DNA of 64,000 nt from Kineothrix sp. IPX-CK (GCF_039134705.1 NZ_CP146256.1:1240001-1304000); one strand, 5' to 3'; shown: positions 8,558 through 19,678, counted from the stretch's first letter. Notes: generated by a model not told the origin, from the letters alone. Numbers and translations are program-made.

Positions 8558-8758
8558 ATGGCAAGTAGCAAGTCTAATAGAGTAGAGGTTCCAGAAGCTA
8601 AGGCAGCTATGGATCGCTTTAAAACGGAAGTTGCTTCTGAATTAGGCGTTAACCTGAAAGAGGGTTACAATGGTGATTTGACGTCTAAGGATGCTGGTTC
8701 TATCGGCGGCGAGATGGTTAAAAGAATGATCAGAAAGCAAGAAGAGCAGATGAAATAA
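8558..8758 (+). CDS. Alpha/beta-type small acid-soluble spore protein
   Basis: A 66-residue SASP that coats and protects DNA in the dormant spore. It contains the two conserved SASP blocks: the GPR protease site region RFKTEVASELGV and the C-terminal block DLTSKDAGSIGGEMVKRMI. A strong GGAGGTG SD precedes the ATG. Expression under the forespore sigma factor is expected from family knowledge. It marks the host as a spore former. A terminator follows. Confidence 0.95.
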   Translation: MASSKSNRVEVPEAKAAMDRFKTEVASELGVNLKEGYNGDLTSKDAGSIGGEMVKRMIRKQEEQMK

Positions 8759-8809
8759 CGTAAAGAAGCAAGAAGTGCCAATAAGAAATATCGATAAGAG
8801 GTAAAGACG

Positions 8810-8838
8810 ACCCGCCTGAATTTCAGGCGGGTTGTTTT
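8810..8838 (+). terminator. Intrinsic terminator after the SASP gene
   Basis: ACCCGCCTGAA (from 8810) pairs with TTCAGGCGGGT, followed by TGTTTTT. Confidence 0.9.
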
Positions 8839-8983
8839 TACGAATAAATGCTGGTATTTTTAGAATCGATGTGATATAATCGTAAAATGACTGTGATTGT
8901 GTATGAGGCACACTTTTGTTCCAAAAGTCAGTGGATTAATGGACATGACCATTTATATAATATAAGTAGGAGGAAATCACTTA

Positions 8984-10270
8984 ATGAGCTTACAAGTAGA
9001 AAAATTAGAAAAGAACATGGCAAAACTTACGGTAGAAGTTTCTGCTGAAGAATTGGAAAAGGCGATAGAGGGCGCTTACAAAAAGAATAGGAACAGCATC
9101 AGCATTCCTGGCTTTAGAAAGGGCAAAGTACCTCGTCCGATGGTGGAAAAGATGTACGGTAAGGAGATTTTCTACGAAGATGCTGCTAATGCATTGATTC
9201 CGGAGGCATATGAGAAGGCATTCGACGAGTGTGAGGAAGAAATCGTATCCTCTCCTAAGATCGAGGTAGTACAGATCGAAGCCGGAAAGCCTTTTATCTT
9301 CACGGCAGAGGTCGCTTTGAAGCCGGAAATAAAGCTTGGTAAATACAAAGGTGTAAAGATAGATAAGGTGGATGCAGAGGTTACCGAGGAAGAAGTAACT
9401 GCGGAAATCGATAAGGAAAGAGAAAGAAACGCAAGAAATATCAACGTAACCGACAGAACGGTAAAAGACGGCGACATGACAGTTATCGATTTCGAGGGCT
9501 TTGTAGATGATGTAGCTTTCGAAGGCGGCAAGGGAGAGAACTATCCTCTGACCATCGGATCGGGTGCATTTATCCCCGGCTTCGAGGAGCAGCTTGTCGG
9601 AGCAGAAATCGGCAAAGAGTTGGAAGTAAACGTTACCTTCCCCGAGGATTATCAGGCGGAAGAGCTGAAAGGGAAAGCTGCCGTATTCAAATGCACGGTA
9701 AAAGAAATTAAAGAAAAAGAGCTGCCTGAACTGGACGATGAATTCGCAGGAGAAGTATCCGAATTCGAAACCTTGGCAGAATACAAGGAAGATGTAAAGA
9801 AGAATCTTGCGGAGAAAAAGGAAAAGGATGCCAAGAATGCCAAAGAAGAAGCGGTAATCGATGCGATTATCAACGATTCCGATATGGAGATTCCTGAGGC
9901 TATGATTGTTACACAGCAGAGACAGACAGTGGACGATTTCGCGCAGAGAATCCAGACACAGGGTCTTTCCATGGAGCAGTACTTCCAGTTTACGGGCTCT
10001 AACTACGAGATGCTTTTAGAGCAGGTTAAGCCTCAGGCGGAGAAGAGAATCAAATCCAGACTGGTGCTTGAAGCCGTAGTGGCGAAGGAGAATATCGAAG
10101 TTTCTGAGGAAGAATACGTCAAGGAGACGGAGAGAATGGCCGAGGTATATCAGATGGAAGCCGAAAAGGTAAGAGAGATGCTCGGTGAGAAGGAAAAAGC
10201 TCAGGTTATGAAGGATCTCGCTATTCAGAAGGCAGTAGATTTCGTCGTAGAAAATGCGAAGGAAAAATAA
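8984..10270 (+). CDS. tig: Trigger factor
   Basis: Ribosome-associated chaperone and peptidyl-prolyl isomerase, 428 residues (normal length). The N-terminal ribosome-binding signature is present as ISIPGFRKGKVPRPMVEKMYG (split here as GFRKGKVPR plus flanks). The central FKBP-type domain includes DGDMTVIDFEGFVDD and FIPGFEEQLVG, and the C-terminal helical chaperone arms follow. An AGGAGG SD precedes the ATG. It sits directly upstream of clpP and clpX, the usual Firmicute order. Confidence 0.97.
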   Translation: MSLQVEKLEKNMAKLTVEVSAEELEKAIEGAYKKNRNSISIPGFRKGKVPRPMVEKMYGKEIFYEDAANALIPEAYEKAFDECEEEIVSSPKIEVVQIEAGKPFIFTAEVALKPEIKLGKYKGVKIDKVDAEVTEEEVTAEIDKERERNARNINVTDRTVKDGDMTVIDFEGFVDDVAFEGGKGENYPLTIGSGAFIPGFEEQLVGAEIGKELEVNVTFPEDYQAEELKGKAAVFKCTVKEIKEKELPELDDEFAGEVSEFETLAEYKEDVKKNLAEKKEKDAKNAKEEAVIDAIINDSDMEIPEAMIVTQQRQTVDDFAQRIQTQGLSMEQYFQFTGSNYEMLLEQVKPQAEKRIKSRLVLEAVVAKENIEVSEEEYVKETERMAEVYQMEAEKVREMLGEKEKAQVMKDLAIQKAVDFVVENAKEK

Positions 10271-10402
10271 AGGATAAAAACTTTATAAAACAATTAAAAT
10301 TCTCTTAATTCAGTGCCTGTTTTATTGCAAAAACAAATCGTGTGAATTATGATTAAAACATCTCTGACAGAGAAATAACGGATCAGGCTAGGAGGAATTA
10401 AA

Positions 10403-11002
10403 ATGAGTTTAGTGCCTTATGTCATTGAACAAACGAGCAGGGGCGAAAGATCCTACGATATTTATTCAAGACTTTTAAAAGACAGAATTATTTTTTTAGG
10501 TGAGGAAGTGAATGATACTTCCGCCAGTATAGTCGTTGCGCAGTTGTTATTTTTGGAATCTGAGGATCCTGAAAAAGACATACATTTGTATATTAACAGC
10601 CCGGGCGGCTCCATTACCGCAGGTATGGCGATTTACGATACGATGAATTATATTAAATGCGATGTGTCTACCGTTTGTGTGGGCATGGCAGCCAGCATGG
10701 GAGCATTTCTCCTTGCAGGCGGAGCGAAAGGCAAGAGGATGGCTCTTCCCAACGCTGAGATTATGATTCATCAGCCGTTAGGCGGTGCGCAGGGTCAGGC
10801 GACGGAGATTGAGATCACCGCAAAGCATATCCTCGCAACGAAAGAGAAGATGGCGAAGCTTTTGGCGCAGAACACAGGCCAGGATTACGAGGTTGTTTTG
10901 GCTGATACCGAAAGAGATAACTGGAAGACGGCAGAGGAAGCCAAGGTATACGGCTTGATCGATAAGATTATCGAGAACCATGCCAGTTTAGAAAATAATT
11001 AA
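10403..11002 (+). CDS. clpP: ATP-dependent Clp protease proteolytic subunit
   Basis: Serine peptidase that forms the tetradecameric degradation chamber used by ClpX and ClpC. Catalytic Ser is in [14 protein letters not shown], His in [14 protein letters not shown], and the Asp follows in LADTERDNW. The length of 199 residues is typical. An AGGAGG SD lies 8 bases before the ATG. The next gene, 26 bases on, is its unfoldase partner clpX. Confidence 0.97.
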   Translation: MSLVPYVIEQTSRGERSYDIYSRLLKDRIIFLGEEVNDTSASIVVAQLLFLESEDPEKDIHLYINSPGGSITAGMAIYDTMNYIKCDVSTVCVGMAASMGAFLLAGGAKGKRMALPNAEIMIHQPLGGAQGQATEIEITAKHILATKEKMAKLLAQNTGQDYEVVLADTERDNWKTAEEAKVYGLIDKIIENHASLENN

Positions 11003-11028
11003 TAAGCTATAAAAGCAGGGAGTTAACA

Positions 11029-12282
11029 ATGGCAGGAAAGAATTCCGACGATATCAAATGTTCTTTCTGTAATAAGTCGCAGGATCAGGTCAAAAAGCTG
11101 ATCGCAGGCCCCGCAGGCGTTTATATTTGCGATGAATGCGTGGAGATTTGCGCGGATATTATTGAAGAAGAATATGAAGAAGAACCGGTAGACGAAGAAA
11201 TGGACATCAATTTGCTGAAGCCGGTAGAAATCAAAGAGTTTCTGGACGATTACGTTATCGGACAGGAAGAAGCAAAGAAGGTTCTTGCCGTCTCCGTATA
11301 TAATCATTATAAAAGAGTAACAGCTCCCAGAGATAATGATGATGTGGAGCTTCAGAAGAGCAATATTATCATGATAGGGCCTACCGGCTCAGGCAAGACT
11401 TTTCTGGCGCAGACTTTAGCTAAGATTATCAACGTGCCGTTTGCAATTGCAGATGCCACCACGCTCACCGAGGCGGGCTATGTGGGTGAAGATGTTGAGA
11501 ATATACTTTTGAAGTTAATACAATCGGCTGACTATGATGTAGAACGCGCACAGTATGGTATTGTATATATTGATGAAATCGATAAGATTACGAAAAAAAG
11601 CGAGAACGTTTCTATTACGAGAGACGTATCCGGGGAGGGTGTGCAGCAGGCGCTTCTTAAGATTGTAGAAGGTACCGTTGCCAGTGTGCCTCCTCAAGGG
11701 GGAAGAAAGCATCCTCATCAGGAGCTTATTCAAGTAGATACCACCAATATTCTGTTCATTTGCGGCGGAGCATTTGACGGACTCGAGAAGATCGTGGAGT
11801 CCCGCCTGGACCGCAGTGCAATTGGCTTTAATGCGGAAATTACGGCTAAGGGCACGAAGGATATAGGAGCGCTGTTAAAGGAAGTGACTCCGCAGGATTT
11901 GGTGAAATTCGGACTGATCCCGGAATTCGTAGGGCGCGTTCCTATCAATGTATCCTTGCAGGGATTGGATAGAGAAGCTCTCGTTCGTATTTTAAAAGAG
12001 CCCAAGAGCGCTCTCATCAAGCAGTACCAAAAGCTGTTTGGTTTTGACAGCGTAAAACTCACCTTTGAGCAGGATGCCATCGAAGCGATTGCAGATAAGG
12101 CATTCGAGAGAAAGACTGGGGCGAGGGGGCTGCGTTCCATTATGGAAAACGTTATGATGGATGTTATGTACCGGATACCCTCCGATGATACGATTGTAGA
12201 ATGTGTCGTAACAAAGGGTGCCGTGGACGGAACGAGCGAACCGCTAATTATTCACAGGGAAGCGATGCGTCCGGCTAAATAA
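11029..12282 (+). CDS. clpX: ATP-dependent Clp protease ATP-binding subunit ClpX
   Basis: AAA+ unfoldase that delivers substrates to ClpP. The N-terminal zinc-binding domain has the four cysteines in CSFCNKS and ICDECVEIC. Walker A is GPTGSGKT, Walker [10 protein letters not shown], and the family signatures [12 protein letters not shown] and the [10 protein letters not shown] sensor-2 block are present. The length of 417 residues is normal. It shares an operon with clpP and ends at an intrinsic terminator. Confidence 0.97.
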   Translation: MAGKNSDDIKCSFCNKSQDQVKKLIAGPAGVYICDECVEICADIIEEEYEEEPVDEEMDINLLKPVEIKEFLDDYVIGQEEAKKVLAVSVYNHYKRVTAPRDNDDVELQKSNIIMIGPTGSGKTFLAQTLAKIINVPFAIADATTLTEAGYVGEDVENILLKLIQSADYDVERAQYGIVYIDEIDKITKKSENVSITRDVSGEGVQQALLKIVEGTVASVPPQGGRKHPHQELIQVDTTNILFICGGAFDGLEKIVESRLDRSAIGFNAEITAKGTKDIGALLKEVTPQDLVKFGLIPEFVGRVPINVSLQGLDREALVRILKEPKSALIKQYQKLFGFDSVKLTFEQDAIEAIADKAFERKTGARGLRSIMENVMMDVMYRIPSDDTIVECVVTKGAVDGTSEPLIIHREAMRPAK

Positions 12283-12301
12283 TATCTGATTATGCTATTT
12301 T

Positions 12302-12332
12302 AACGCCGCCTTGATAAGGCGGCGTTTTGTTT
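12302..12332 (+). terminator. Intrinsic terminator after clpX
   Basis: AACGCCGCCTT (12302-12312) pairs with AAGGCGGCGTT (12316-12326) across a 3-base loop, then TTTGTTT. Confidence 0.9.
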
Positions 12333-12368
12333 AAAGTTTAAATAAACACCCAAATAAAAGATACGGGA

Positions 12369-14756
12369 ATGATGAAAAGAATGAATAAAGAACAGATAAT
12401 GCAAAATGTTTTGAACATAGAAGAAAAGCTGCCGTCAGTGGCGCTTCGGGGGATGACCATTCTGCCCGGAGCGATCATTCATTTCGACCTTAGCCGGAAG
12501 AAATCCATACTGGCAGTGGAGGAAGCGATGACGGAGGACCAGAGGATATTCCTCGTCACGCAGAAGGACATGCAGGCGGAAGACCCCGGATTCGATCACG
12601 TATATCCGGTAGGAACGATAGCCCTCGTCAAGCAGATTATAAAAGTGCCTAATAATATCGTCAGAGTGATGGTGGAAGGTATATCCAGAGGAAGTCTTTT
12701 ATCCTTTTCGGACAAGGAAGATTATCTGGAGGGCATAATAAAAGCATTAGAAGAGCCTGCAGAGCTTAGGGGAACGATACAGGAAGAGGCGATGATGCGC
12801 CAGATCAAGGATTTGTTCGAAGGATACGCTCTTTTTTATCCTAAGACGGGCGTTTCTTTAGAGCGGCATATCAGTGATATTACCAATTTGGGGCAGCTTT
12901 TGGACCAGCTTACAATCAATATGCCGCTTAGCTTCGACAAAAAGCAGGCGGTACTGTCGGCGGTGGATTTAGAGGAGCGCTTCGATACGCTCTCTTCCAT
13001 ACTGACCAATGAAACTGAAATAGCCAAGGTCCGGACGGAGCTGACGGAGCGGATAAAAGGACGGGTGGAAAAGAACCAGAAGGAATACCTGTTACGGGAA
13101 CAAATGCAGTTTATTAAAGAAGAGCTTGGAGAGGGCAATTCTTTTTCCGATGCGAGTCAGTTCGAGGAGGAATTAGAAAAGCTGAAGGCTGATAAAGAGA
13201 TAAAGGATAAGATTCGAAAAGAAATATCGAGATTCAAAAGCCTTTCGCAGAACAGCTCGGAAAGCTCCGTTGAACGGGGATATATTGAAACGCTGCTGGA
13301 CCTTCCATGGGAGAAGAAGTCCAAGGATAACACGGACTTAACCAAGGCTGAGGAGATACTAAAGAGAGATCATTACGGCCTTGAGCAGGTAAAAGAAAGG
13401 ATTCTGGAATCCCTTGCGGTGCGCTGCCTTACGAAGCAGGGACAGACACCTATCATCTGTCTGGTAGGACCTCCGGGTACCGGTAAGACCTCCATCGCGA
13501 AAAGTGTGGCGGAGGCCATGAATAAAAAGTACGTACGCATTTCGCTTGGCGGTGTCAGAGACGAGGCGGAAATCAGAGGACACAGAAGAACCTATGTGGG
13601 AGCAATGCCGGGCCGTATCATCGCGGGGCTGCGGCAGGCCGGAGTGAAGAATCCACTGATGCTTTTAGATGAAATCGATAAGGTGAGCAGCGATTATAAG
13701 GGCGATACGTCTTCTGCGCTGTTAGAGGTGCTGGATGCGGAGCAGAATAATAAGTTCCGCGATCATTATGTAGAGATTCCTGTGGATTTATCGGAGGTAC
13801 TGTTCATTGCCACGGCTAATTCCATGGCGCAGATTCCCAGACCTCTTTTGGACCGTATGGAAGTCATCGAGGTGACCAGTTATACTGCCAACGAGAAATT
13901 CCATATTGCCAAGGAGCATCTGACAGCAAAACAGCTTGAGAAGAACGGTCTGAAAAAGGACCAGCTAATGATAAGTGACAGTGCCTTAAAACGCATTATC
14001 GAAGGCTATACGAGAGAAGCGGGTGTCCGCGATCTGGAACGCAAGATAGGCAGTATATGCCAAAAAGCGGCCAGAGAGATTCTTCAGAAGAATAAGACCG
14101 GTATTAAGGTGACGGTGTCCAAGCTGGAGAAATATCTCGGGAAGGAAAAATATACACCGGATAAGGCAAATGATAAGGATGAGATAGGAATTGTGCGCGG
14201 TCTTGCATGGACTAGCGTAGGAGGGGAAACCTTACAGATAGAAGTCAATATGATGCCGGGGAAGGGAGAGGTGGACTTAACCGGTCAAATGGGCGATGTA
14301 ATGAAGGAATCAGCCATTACCGGTATGAGTTACGTACGCTCTATCAGCAAGGAATATAAGATACCGCAGGATGTATTTAAAAAGAACGATTTTCATATCC
14401 ATATTCCCGAGGGAGCTGTTCCTAAGGACGGACCAAGTGCGGGTATCACGATGGCCACCGCTATTCTCTCGGCGATTACCAATGTACCGGTAAAGGCACA
14501 GGTGGCTATGACCGGTGAAATTACCTTAAGGGGGCGCGTACTTCCCATCGGAGGCCTTAAGGAGAAGATTCTGGCTGCAAAGACGGCGGGCATCAAGACG
14601 GTGCTTGTGCCGAAGAAGAACGAAAAGGATGTGGAAGAAATCGCATCAGAAATCAAGTCGGGACTTTCCATACATTTTGTGGAGAATATGGGAGAGGTTC
14701 TTTCATACGCTCTGGTAAATTCTGATAGCGATACAGAGAAAGGAAAGAAGGAATGA
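12369..14756 (+). CDS. lon: ATP-dependent protease Lon
   Basis: LonA-type AAA+ serine protease for damaged and regulatory proteins, 795 residues. An N-terminal substrate-binding domain opens with [14 protein letters not shown]. The AAA module has Walker [10 protein letters not shown] and Walker B LLLDEID-like MLLDEIDKV. The C-terminal protease domain has the catalytic Ser in [12 protein letters not shown] and the Lys in the [12 protein letters not shown] region. Two nearby ATGs (12369, 12372) and a third (12381) could all serve as start. The stop overlaps engB by 4 bases (ATGA), implying translational coupling. Confidence 0.96.
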   Translation: MMKRMNKEQIMQNVLNIEEKLPSVALRGMTILPGAIIHFDLSRKKSILAVEEAMTEDQRIFLVTQKDMQAEDPGFDHVYPVGTIALVKQIIKVPNNIVRVMVEGISRGSLLSFSDKEDYLEGIIKALEEPAELRGTIQEEAMMRQIKDLFEGYALFYPKTGVSLERHISDITNLGQLLDQLTINMPLSFDKKQAVLSAVDLEERFDTLSSILTNETEIAKVRTELTERIKGRVEKNQKEYLLREQMQFIKEELGEGNSFSDASQFEEELEKLKADKEIKDKIRKEISRFKSLSQNSSESSVERGYIETLLDLPWEKKSKDNTDLTKAEEILKRDHYGLEQVKERILESLAVRCLTKQGQTPIICLVGPPGTGKTSIAKSVAEAMNKKYVRISLGGVRDEAEIRGHRRTYVGAMPGRIIAGLRQAGVKNPLMLLDEIDKVSSDYKGDTSSALLEVLDAEQNNKFRDHYVEIPVDLSEVLFIATANSMAQIPRPLLDRMEVIEVTSYTANEKFHIAKEHLTAKQLEKNGLKKDQLMISDSALKRIIEGYTREAGVRDLERKIGSICQKAAREILQKNKTGIKVTVSKLEKYLGKEKYTPDKANDKDEIGIVRGLAWTSVGGETLQIEVNMMPGKGEVDLTGQMGDVMKESAITGMSYVRSISKEYKIPQDVFKKNDFHIHIPEGAVPKDGPSAGITMATAILSAITNVPVKAQVAMTGEITLRGRVLPIGGLKEKILAAKTAGIKTVLVPKKNEKDVEEIASEIKSGLSIHFVENMGEVLSYALVNSDSDTEKGKKE

Positions 14757-15352
14757 TAATAAAAAACGTCGGTTTGGAAACCGTCTGCGGCATTACCAGT
14801 AAGCTGCCGGACAATCCTCACATGGAGGTGGCTTTTGCCGGTAAGAGCAACGTAGGGAAATCTTCATTGATCAACGGCCTTATGAACAGAAAGTCGTTAG
14901 CGAGAACGAGCGCACAGCCGGGAAAGACTCAGACTATTAATTTTTATAATATTAACGATGAGTTATACTTCGTGGATTTACCCGGTTATGGTTATGCCAA
15001 AGCGAACGAAGAGGTGAAGGCGCAGTGGGGAAAGATGATAGAGAATTACCTGAAAAAGAGCAGAATGCTGCGGGCAGTCTTTCTCTTGATCGATATTCGG
15101 CATGAACCGTCGCAAAACGACAGGATAATGTATGACTGGATATTAAATCAGGGATACAAACCGATTATTATCGCGACAAAATTAGATAAAATAAATAGAA
15201 GTCAGATACAAAAACATGTTAAAATGATAAAGGAAGGGCTTCAGTCTGATAAGGATACCATAGTCATACCTTATTCTGCGCTGACGAAGCAGGGAAGAGA
15301 AGAGATTTATGAATTGTTGGACGGCTTTCTGAATGCAGAGCATTTGGAATGA
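14753..15352 (+). CDS. engB: Ribosome biogenesis GTP-binding protein YsxC/EngB
   Basis: Essential small GTPase for 50S ribosomal subunit assembly. G1 reads [10 protein letters not shown], the switch/G2 threonines are in [14 protein letters not shown]3 is VDLPGYGYA and G4 is TKLDK. The length of 199 residues is typical. It overlaps lon by 4 bases, an order widespread in Firmicutes. Confidence 0.97.
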   Translation: MIIKNVGLETVCGITSKLPDNPHMEVAFAGKSNVGKSSLINGLMNRKSLARTSAQPGKTQTINFYNINDELYFVDLPGYGYAKANEEVKAQWGKMIENYLKKSRMLRAVFLLIDIRHEPSQNDRIMYDWILNQGYKPIIIATKLDKINRSQIQKHVKMIKEGLQSDKDTIVIPYSALTKQGREEIYELLDGFLNAEHLE

Positions 15353-15403
15353 AGCGAAGCAAAAAGGCATAGGTAAAAGCCCATCGGCAAGAGAGGTGTT
15401 CAT

Positions 15404-16627
15404 ATGAAACCGTCAACGAAGACATATTTAAAGGTACTTATGAATCTGGGAATAGCAGTGATAACTGCACTGTTACTCATAGTGCTGGTACCAAAAGTGC
15501 TCGTATTTTTCATGCCGTTTGTAGTCGGGTGGATCATCGCCATGATTGCAAACCCAATCGTCCGCTTTTTCGAGGAAAAGCTTAAAATAAAGAGGAAGGC
15601 TGGGACGGCGTTCGTCATTATATCAGTTATAGCCCTTGTCATTTTAGCAGGTTATATTATAGGAGCCAAAATCACCGAGGAAACCATCGGTTTGGTAAAT
15701 GCGCTGCCCGAAATATGGGAGGATATTGAGAACGACTTTAAAGCGAACAGCAAGAATCTGGATATTTTTTACAGCAGGCTTCCCGAGGAAATCCGTACTG
15801 CAATAGAAAATATCAGCGAGGAGATGGATGGTTATGTAGGTAATTTGGTGAGCCAGGCGGGAACGCCCACCATAGAAGCCCTCGGAAATTTTGCAAGGCA
15901 TTTGCCTACGGCGATCATCGGTGTGATCATGTGCCTTTTATCCGCGTACTTTTTCGTGGCGGAAAGGGAATTCCTTTCAGCACAAATGAGAAAACATATG
16001 CCCGAGGCCGTGAGATACCGCTATTATATGATGTCACGCAGCTTCAAGCGTGCAGTGGGAGGATATTTCAAGGCGCAGTTCAAAATCGAGATATGGATGT
16101 ACATGCTTTTAGTCATCGGGTTTTGGATATTGAAGGTGGATTATGTGCTGCTGATCGCACTTGGTATTGCACTGCTGGACTTTTTTCCGATCTTCGGAAC
16201 GGGAACAGTGCTCATACCATGGGCTGTTATCAAGATGCTGGGCGCGGACTATAAAATGGCCGTAGGCCTTCTCATCATCTGGTGCGTCGGACAGCTCGCA
16301 AGACAGATCATACAGCCTAAGATTGTAGGAGATTCCATTGGGATCGCGCCCCTTCCCACCTTGTTTTTGCTGTTCATAGGATATAAGGTAGGCGGCGTGC
16401 TGGGAATGATCATTGCGGTGCCTGTAGGTATTATTTTAATTAATATGTATGAGGAGGGCGTGTTCGACACAACGTTTAACAGTCTGAAGATACTGATGGC
16501 GAGCATTAATAATTTCCGGAGGCTGGAAGATGGGGATATGTCTTCGGTGAAGAAATATGAGGAAAGCCAGAGGGATAAGCTGAAGAAGCATGAAGAAACG
16601 GGCGGGGGAGAAAGTGATAAAAAATGA
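15404..16627 (+). CDS. AI-2E (PerM/YtvI) family transporter-like membrane protein
   Basis: A 407-residue membrane protein with N-terminal helices, a soluble helical insert (about residues 95-165) and a C-terminal block of hydrophobic helices including the family hallmark LLDFFPIFGTG and the late segment QPKIVGDSIGIAPLPTLF. Members are putative exporters; the sporulation protein YtvI belongs here and is a possible equivalent in this spore former. The tail after about residue 365 is charged and cytoplasmic. It overlaps the next gene by 4 bases. Confidence 0.88.
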   Translation: MKPSTKTYLKVLMNLGIAVITALLLIVLVPKVLVFFMPFVVGWIIAMIANPIVRFFEEKLKIKRKAGTAFVIISVIALVILAGYIIGAKITEETIGLVNALPEIWEDIENDFKANSKNLDIFYSRLPEEIRTAIENISEEMDGYVGNLVSQAGTPTIEALGNFARHLPTAIIGVIMCLLSAYFFVAEREFLSAQMRKHMPEAVRYRYYMMSRSFKRAVGGYFKAQFKIEIWMYMLLVIGFWILKVDYVLLIALGIALLDFFPIFGTGTVLIPWAVIKMLGADYKMAVGLLIIWCVGQLARQIIQPKIVGDSIGIAPLPTLFLLFIGYKVGGVLGMIIAVPVGIILINMYEEGVFDTTFNSLKILMASINNFRRLEDGDMSSVKKYEESQRDKLKKHEETGGGESDKK

Positions 16628-17607
16628 ATGTGACGGTGTATAATTGCAGGGAATTCGATGAGGAAGAACTGTTTTTCCGATACGCGAAGAAATTAGGAAT
16701 TGGGCTCACCTTGTGTCCGGATGCGCCGGATTTGGAGAATATTTCTCTGGCTAACGGAAGCGAATGCGTGAATATCATTACTTCCAAGATGACGGAGGAG
16801 CTTCTTGAGGGATTGAAGGAAAATGGAGTCTCTTATCTGACGACGAGAACCATAGGCTATGATCATATCGATATGGAAGCAGCAAAACGCCTTGGGATCA
16901 AAGTAGCCAACGCGCCCTATGGGCCTCATGGGGTGGCAGATTATACTGTTATGCTCATTCTTATGTCCATCCGCAAAATGAAGCGTATCCTGCAAAGGGG
17001 CAGCATACAGGACTTTTCTCTGGAAGGGATACAGGGAAGGGAACTGAAGGATTTGACCGTAGGAATTATTGGAACAGGAAGAATCGGCACGACGGTCATT
17101 CGCAGTTTGTCCGGCTTCGGCTGCAAAATGCTGGCCTATGATCTACATGAAAATGAGGAAGTGAAAAAAGATGTCGCTTACGTATCCCTGGAGGAGTTAT
17201 GGGAGCAGGCGGACATCATCACTCTGCACGCTCCGCTGACAGAGGAAAACTATCATATGATAGGAAAAAGTACCATTAAGAAGATGAAAGACGGCGTAGT
17301 AATCATAAACACGGCCAGAGGAGGACTCATTGATACGGAGGCACTGATTTCCGGTATCGAGTCCGGCAAGATCGGCGCTGCCGGACTGGATGTTGTGGAG
17401 AACGAATTCGGCCTTTATTATTATGACAGAAAATCAGACGCCTTGGATAACAGGGAGCTTTCCGTGCTTCGGGGCTTTCCTAATGTTACGGTGACGCACC
17501 ACATGGCTTTCTATACGGACGAATGCGTAGAAACGGTGGTCAGAGATTCCCTTATGGGCTGCAAGCTGTTCGTGGAAGGGAAAGAAAATCCGTGGGAGGT
17601 CGCATAA
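16624..17607 (+). CDS. D-isomer-specific 2-hydroxyacid dehydrogenase (D-lactate dehydrogenase-like)
   Basis: NAD-dependent reduction of a 2-oxoacid to the D-hydroxyacid. The Rossmann motif is GIIGTGRIGTTV (about residue 147). Catalytic Arg is in NTARGGLID, Glu in the following segment, and His in VTHHMAFYTDECVE. The AFYTDEAV-type ending groups it with D-lactate dehydrogenases and VanH-like enzymes. There are no van genes nearby other than an unrelated VanZ-like gene, so a fermentative D-lactate role is the better guess. It is 327 residues long, starts in ATGA overlap with the upstream gene, and truA follows immediately. Confidence 0.88.
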   Translation: MNVTVYNCREFDEEELFFRYAKKLGIGLTLCPDAPDLENISLANGSECVNIITSKMTEELLEGLKENGVSYLTTRTIGYDHIDMEAAKRLGIKVANAPYGPHGVADYTVMLILMSIRKMKRILQRGSIQDFSLEGIQGRELKDLTVGIIGTGRIGTTVIRSLSGFGCKMLAYDLHENEEVKKDVAYVSLEELWEQADIITLHAPLTEENYHMIGKSTIKKMKDGVVIINTARGGLIDTEALISGIESGKIGAAGLDVVENEFGLYYYDRKSDALDNRELSVLRGFPNVTVTHHMAFYTDECVETVVRDSLMGCKLFVEGKENPWEVA

Positions 17608-18348
17608 TTGCGTAATATAAAAGTAATACTGCAATATGAAGGAAAGAGATACCAAGGCTGGCAAAGGCAGGAGGGCGGCGGCAATACCATTCAGGGCAGG
17701 CTTGAAGTCCTGCTTACCAAGATGTGCGGCAGGCCGGTAGAAGTGACCGGCTCGGGAAGGACCGACGCCGGAGTTCATGCACTGGGACAAACAGCCAATT
17801 TTCATATCGATACGGATATGACGCCGGAAGAAATCATGTGTTACATGAACGAGTATCTTCCTGAGGACATAGCGGTCATTCAGGCGCAGGAGGTTTCCCC
17901 TCGTTTTCACAGCAGACTGAATGCCACAGGCAAGACCTATTGTTATCGAGTGTTAAACAGCAGTGTGCCGCATATATTCGACAGAAGATATGTATATGAG
18001 GTACCGGAATCCCTGGATATGGAGGCCATGTGTCTGGCTGCGGAGATTCTGTGCGGAACACACGATTACAAAGCCTTTACATCAACGAAAAAGGGCAAGA
18101 AATCTACGGTACGTACCGTAGAAGCCATAACGATCACTAGAGTAGGAGAGGAGATCCGGTTTACCTTTAAAGGAAATGGTTTTTTGTATCATATGGTACG
18201 GATTATGATGGGAACCTTGCTTGAGGTAGGGATGCACAAAAGAGAAGCGGCACAGATCGAAAAGCTTTTTACGTCTGGAAGGCGGGAAGAAGCCGGTATG
18301 TTAGTGCCTGCCAAGGGACTTACACTGGTGGAGGTTCATTATTCGTGA
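17608..18348 (+). CDS. truA: tRNA pseudouridine(38-40) synthase
   Basis: Converts uridines 38-40 of the tRNA anticodon arm to pseudouridine. The catalytic Asp is in GSGRTDAGVHALGQ (about residue 53), and YEGKRYQGWQRQ near the N-terminus and FLYHMVRIMMGTL near the C-terminus are diagnostic. The start is TTG at 17608, immediately after the previous stop, with GGGAGGT seven bases upstream. The length of 246 residues is typical. Confidence 0.95.
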   Translation: MRNIKVILQYEGKRYQGWQRQEGGGNTIQGRLEVLLTKMCGRPVEVTGSGRTDAGVHALGQTANFHIDTDMTPEEIMCYMNEYLPEDIAVIQAQEVSPRFHSRLNATGKTYCYRVLNSSVPHIFDRRYVYEVPESLDMEAMCLAAEILCGTHDYKAFTSTKKGKKSTVRTVEAITITRVGEEIRFTFKGNGFLYHMVRIMMGTLLEVGMHKREAAQIEKLFTSGRREEAGMLVPAKGLTLVEVHYS

Positions 18349-18848
18349 GTAAATCCAAAGTTTGGAATCTCAGAAGCTGGGATTCCAAACATATTAAAAT
18401 ATTATTTTTTGCTTATATTGCAATCGTCATAAAAGTCATCATATTCAAATATCCGTGGGCAGATTTGATGTCGATTGCAGGAACATGGCGCAAGGGAATC
18501 GTTCTGGAAGGCTTGGACACTGCCAACTTTACCTTATTCAAAACCATAAGAATGTATATTGATTATTCATATATGCTAAATAGTTTTGAGAATCTGGTAG
18601 GAAATGTGGCCGTATTCATTCCCTTCGGATTTCTTCTTCCATATGTGAAGGAAAGCTGCACACATTTCCTGACGCTTCTTTTAAATGCGTTCATTTTTGT
18701 GCTCGGGATCGAGGTTTTTCAATTGTTCAGCGCTTTCGGCGCTTTCGATGTGGATGATATTCTGCTGAATTGCTTCGGGACCGCGCTTGGCTGGATCGCT
18801 TTCGTGAAGTGGGAGGCTATCCTGGGTAAATGGAAGGAAAATGTGTGA
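18345..18848 (+). CDS. VanZ-like family membrane protein
   Basis: A 167-residue protein with about four hydrophobic segments and the VanZ-family motif NLVGNVAVFIPFGFLLP followed by the late GAFDVDDILLNCFGTALGW. VanZ homologues are common in Firmicutes and their function outside teicoplanin resistance is unknown. The GTG start at 18345 overlaps the truA stop and has GGAGGTT upstream. No vanHAX genes are present, so a resistance role is not supported. Confidence 0.82.
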   Translation: MSKSKVWNLRSWDSKHIKILFFAYIAIVIKVIIFKYPWADLMSIAGTWRKGIVLEGLDTANFTLFKTIRMYIDYSYMLNSFENLVGNVAVFIPFGFLLPYVKESCTHFLTLLLNAFIFVLGIEVFQLFSAFGAFDVDDILLNCFGTALGWIAFVKWEAILGKWKENV

Positions 18849-19114
18849 ACTCATAAAACTGCATATTGCTTTGACAGAGAAAGTTGTGAAAATTTTGTGA
18901 ACAATTGAAATTTTTGCAACTTTTTCTTGTTGAAAAGCGTCTAATTTATTAGAGATATTTATGATTTCGAAATCAAGAAAAAAATAAGAAAAAAATAATT
19001 TATTTTTTTGCAGTATTTTTGTTTTCTGTGGGATATTAATTATAGATGGATTACAAAAAAAGAAATCAAGACAACTCTAAAATAAATAGAAAGTATAGAT
19101 GAGAGACCGTACAT

Positions 19115-19678
19115 ATGGACAAGAAAAAAGGGGATAAATTGTCTGTTTCGAAGGTGGCTGACACGGAAGCGTTACAGCTGAAAATAAACTTATACAGCGA
19201 CATGCTGTATAAAATAGCATTTTTACAGCTTAGGAACAATCAGGACGCGGAGGATGTCGTACAGGAGACATTTTATCAGTTTATTAAAACGAATAAAGTA
19301 TTCGAGTCGACGGAGCATGAAAAGGCATGGCTGATCAAGGTGACGCTGAATGGCTGCCGGAAAGTATGGCGTTCCGCATGGTACCGTCATACGGATGCTA
19401 TGCCGGAAAAGGAATGCGCATTAGATAATGAAGAGGCTTCGGAAAGCCTTATGGAAAGGGATGCGCTGCAAAGAGAGCAGAACCGGGAAATAATGGAAGC
19501 GATAATAAAGCTTCCGAGAAAATACCGTGAAGTCATACATTTGTTTTATTTTCAGGAAATGAGTATAAAGGAAATATGTCTTGTTACGGAGAGAAAAGAA
19601 TCCACTGTAACATCACAGCTCACAAGAGGCAGGGAACTGCTTAGGAAGAATCTCAGGGAGGAGTATCAGTATGGATGA
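19115..19678 (+). CDS. RNA polymerase sigma factor, ECF-type sigma-70 family
   Basis: A 187-residue sigma factor. Region 2 is recognisable in NQDAEDVVQETFYQFIK with AWLIKVTLNGCRKVWRS after it. Region 4 is LPRKYREVIHLFYFQEMSIKEI followed by the helix-turn-helix region ESTVTSQLTRGRELLRK. It overlaps the next gene, a predicted membrane anti-sigma protein, by 8 bases. The 266 bases upstream are AT-rich and hold no gene; they presumably carry its promoter. Confidence 0.9.
   Translation: MDKKKGDKLSVSKVADTEALQLKINLYSDMLYKIAFLQLRNNQDAEDVVQETFYQFIKTNKVFESTEHEKAWLIKVTLNGCRKVWRSAWYRHTDAMPEKECALDNEEASESLMERDALQREQNREIMEAIIKLPRKYREVIHLFYFQEMSIKEICLVTERKESTVTSQLTRGRELLRKNLREEYQYG

Noticed and set aside
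18345..18848. VanZ-like gene next to a D-lactate dehydrogenase-like gene as a glycopeptide-resistance locus
   Set aside because: No ligase (VanA/B) or VanX gene is present, truA lies between the two, and both families are common in sensitive Firmicutes.
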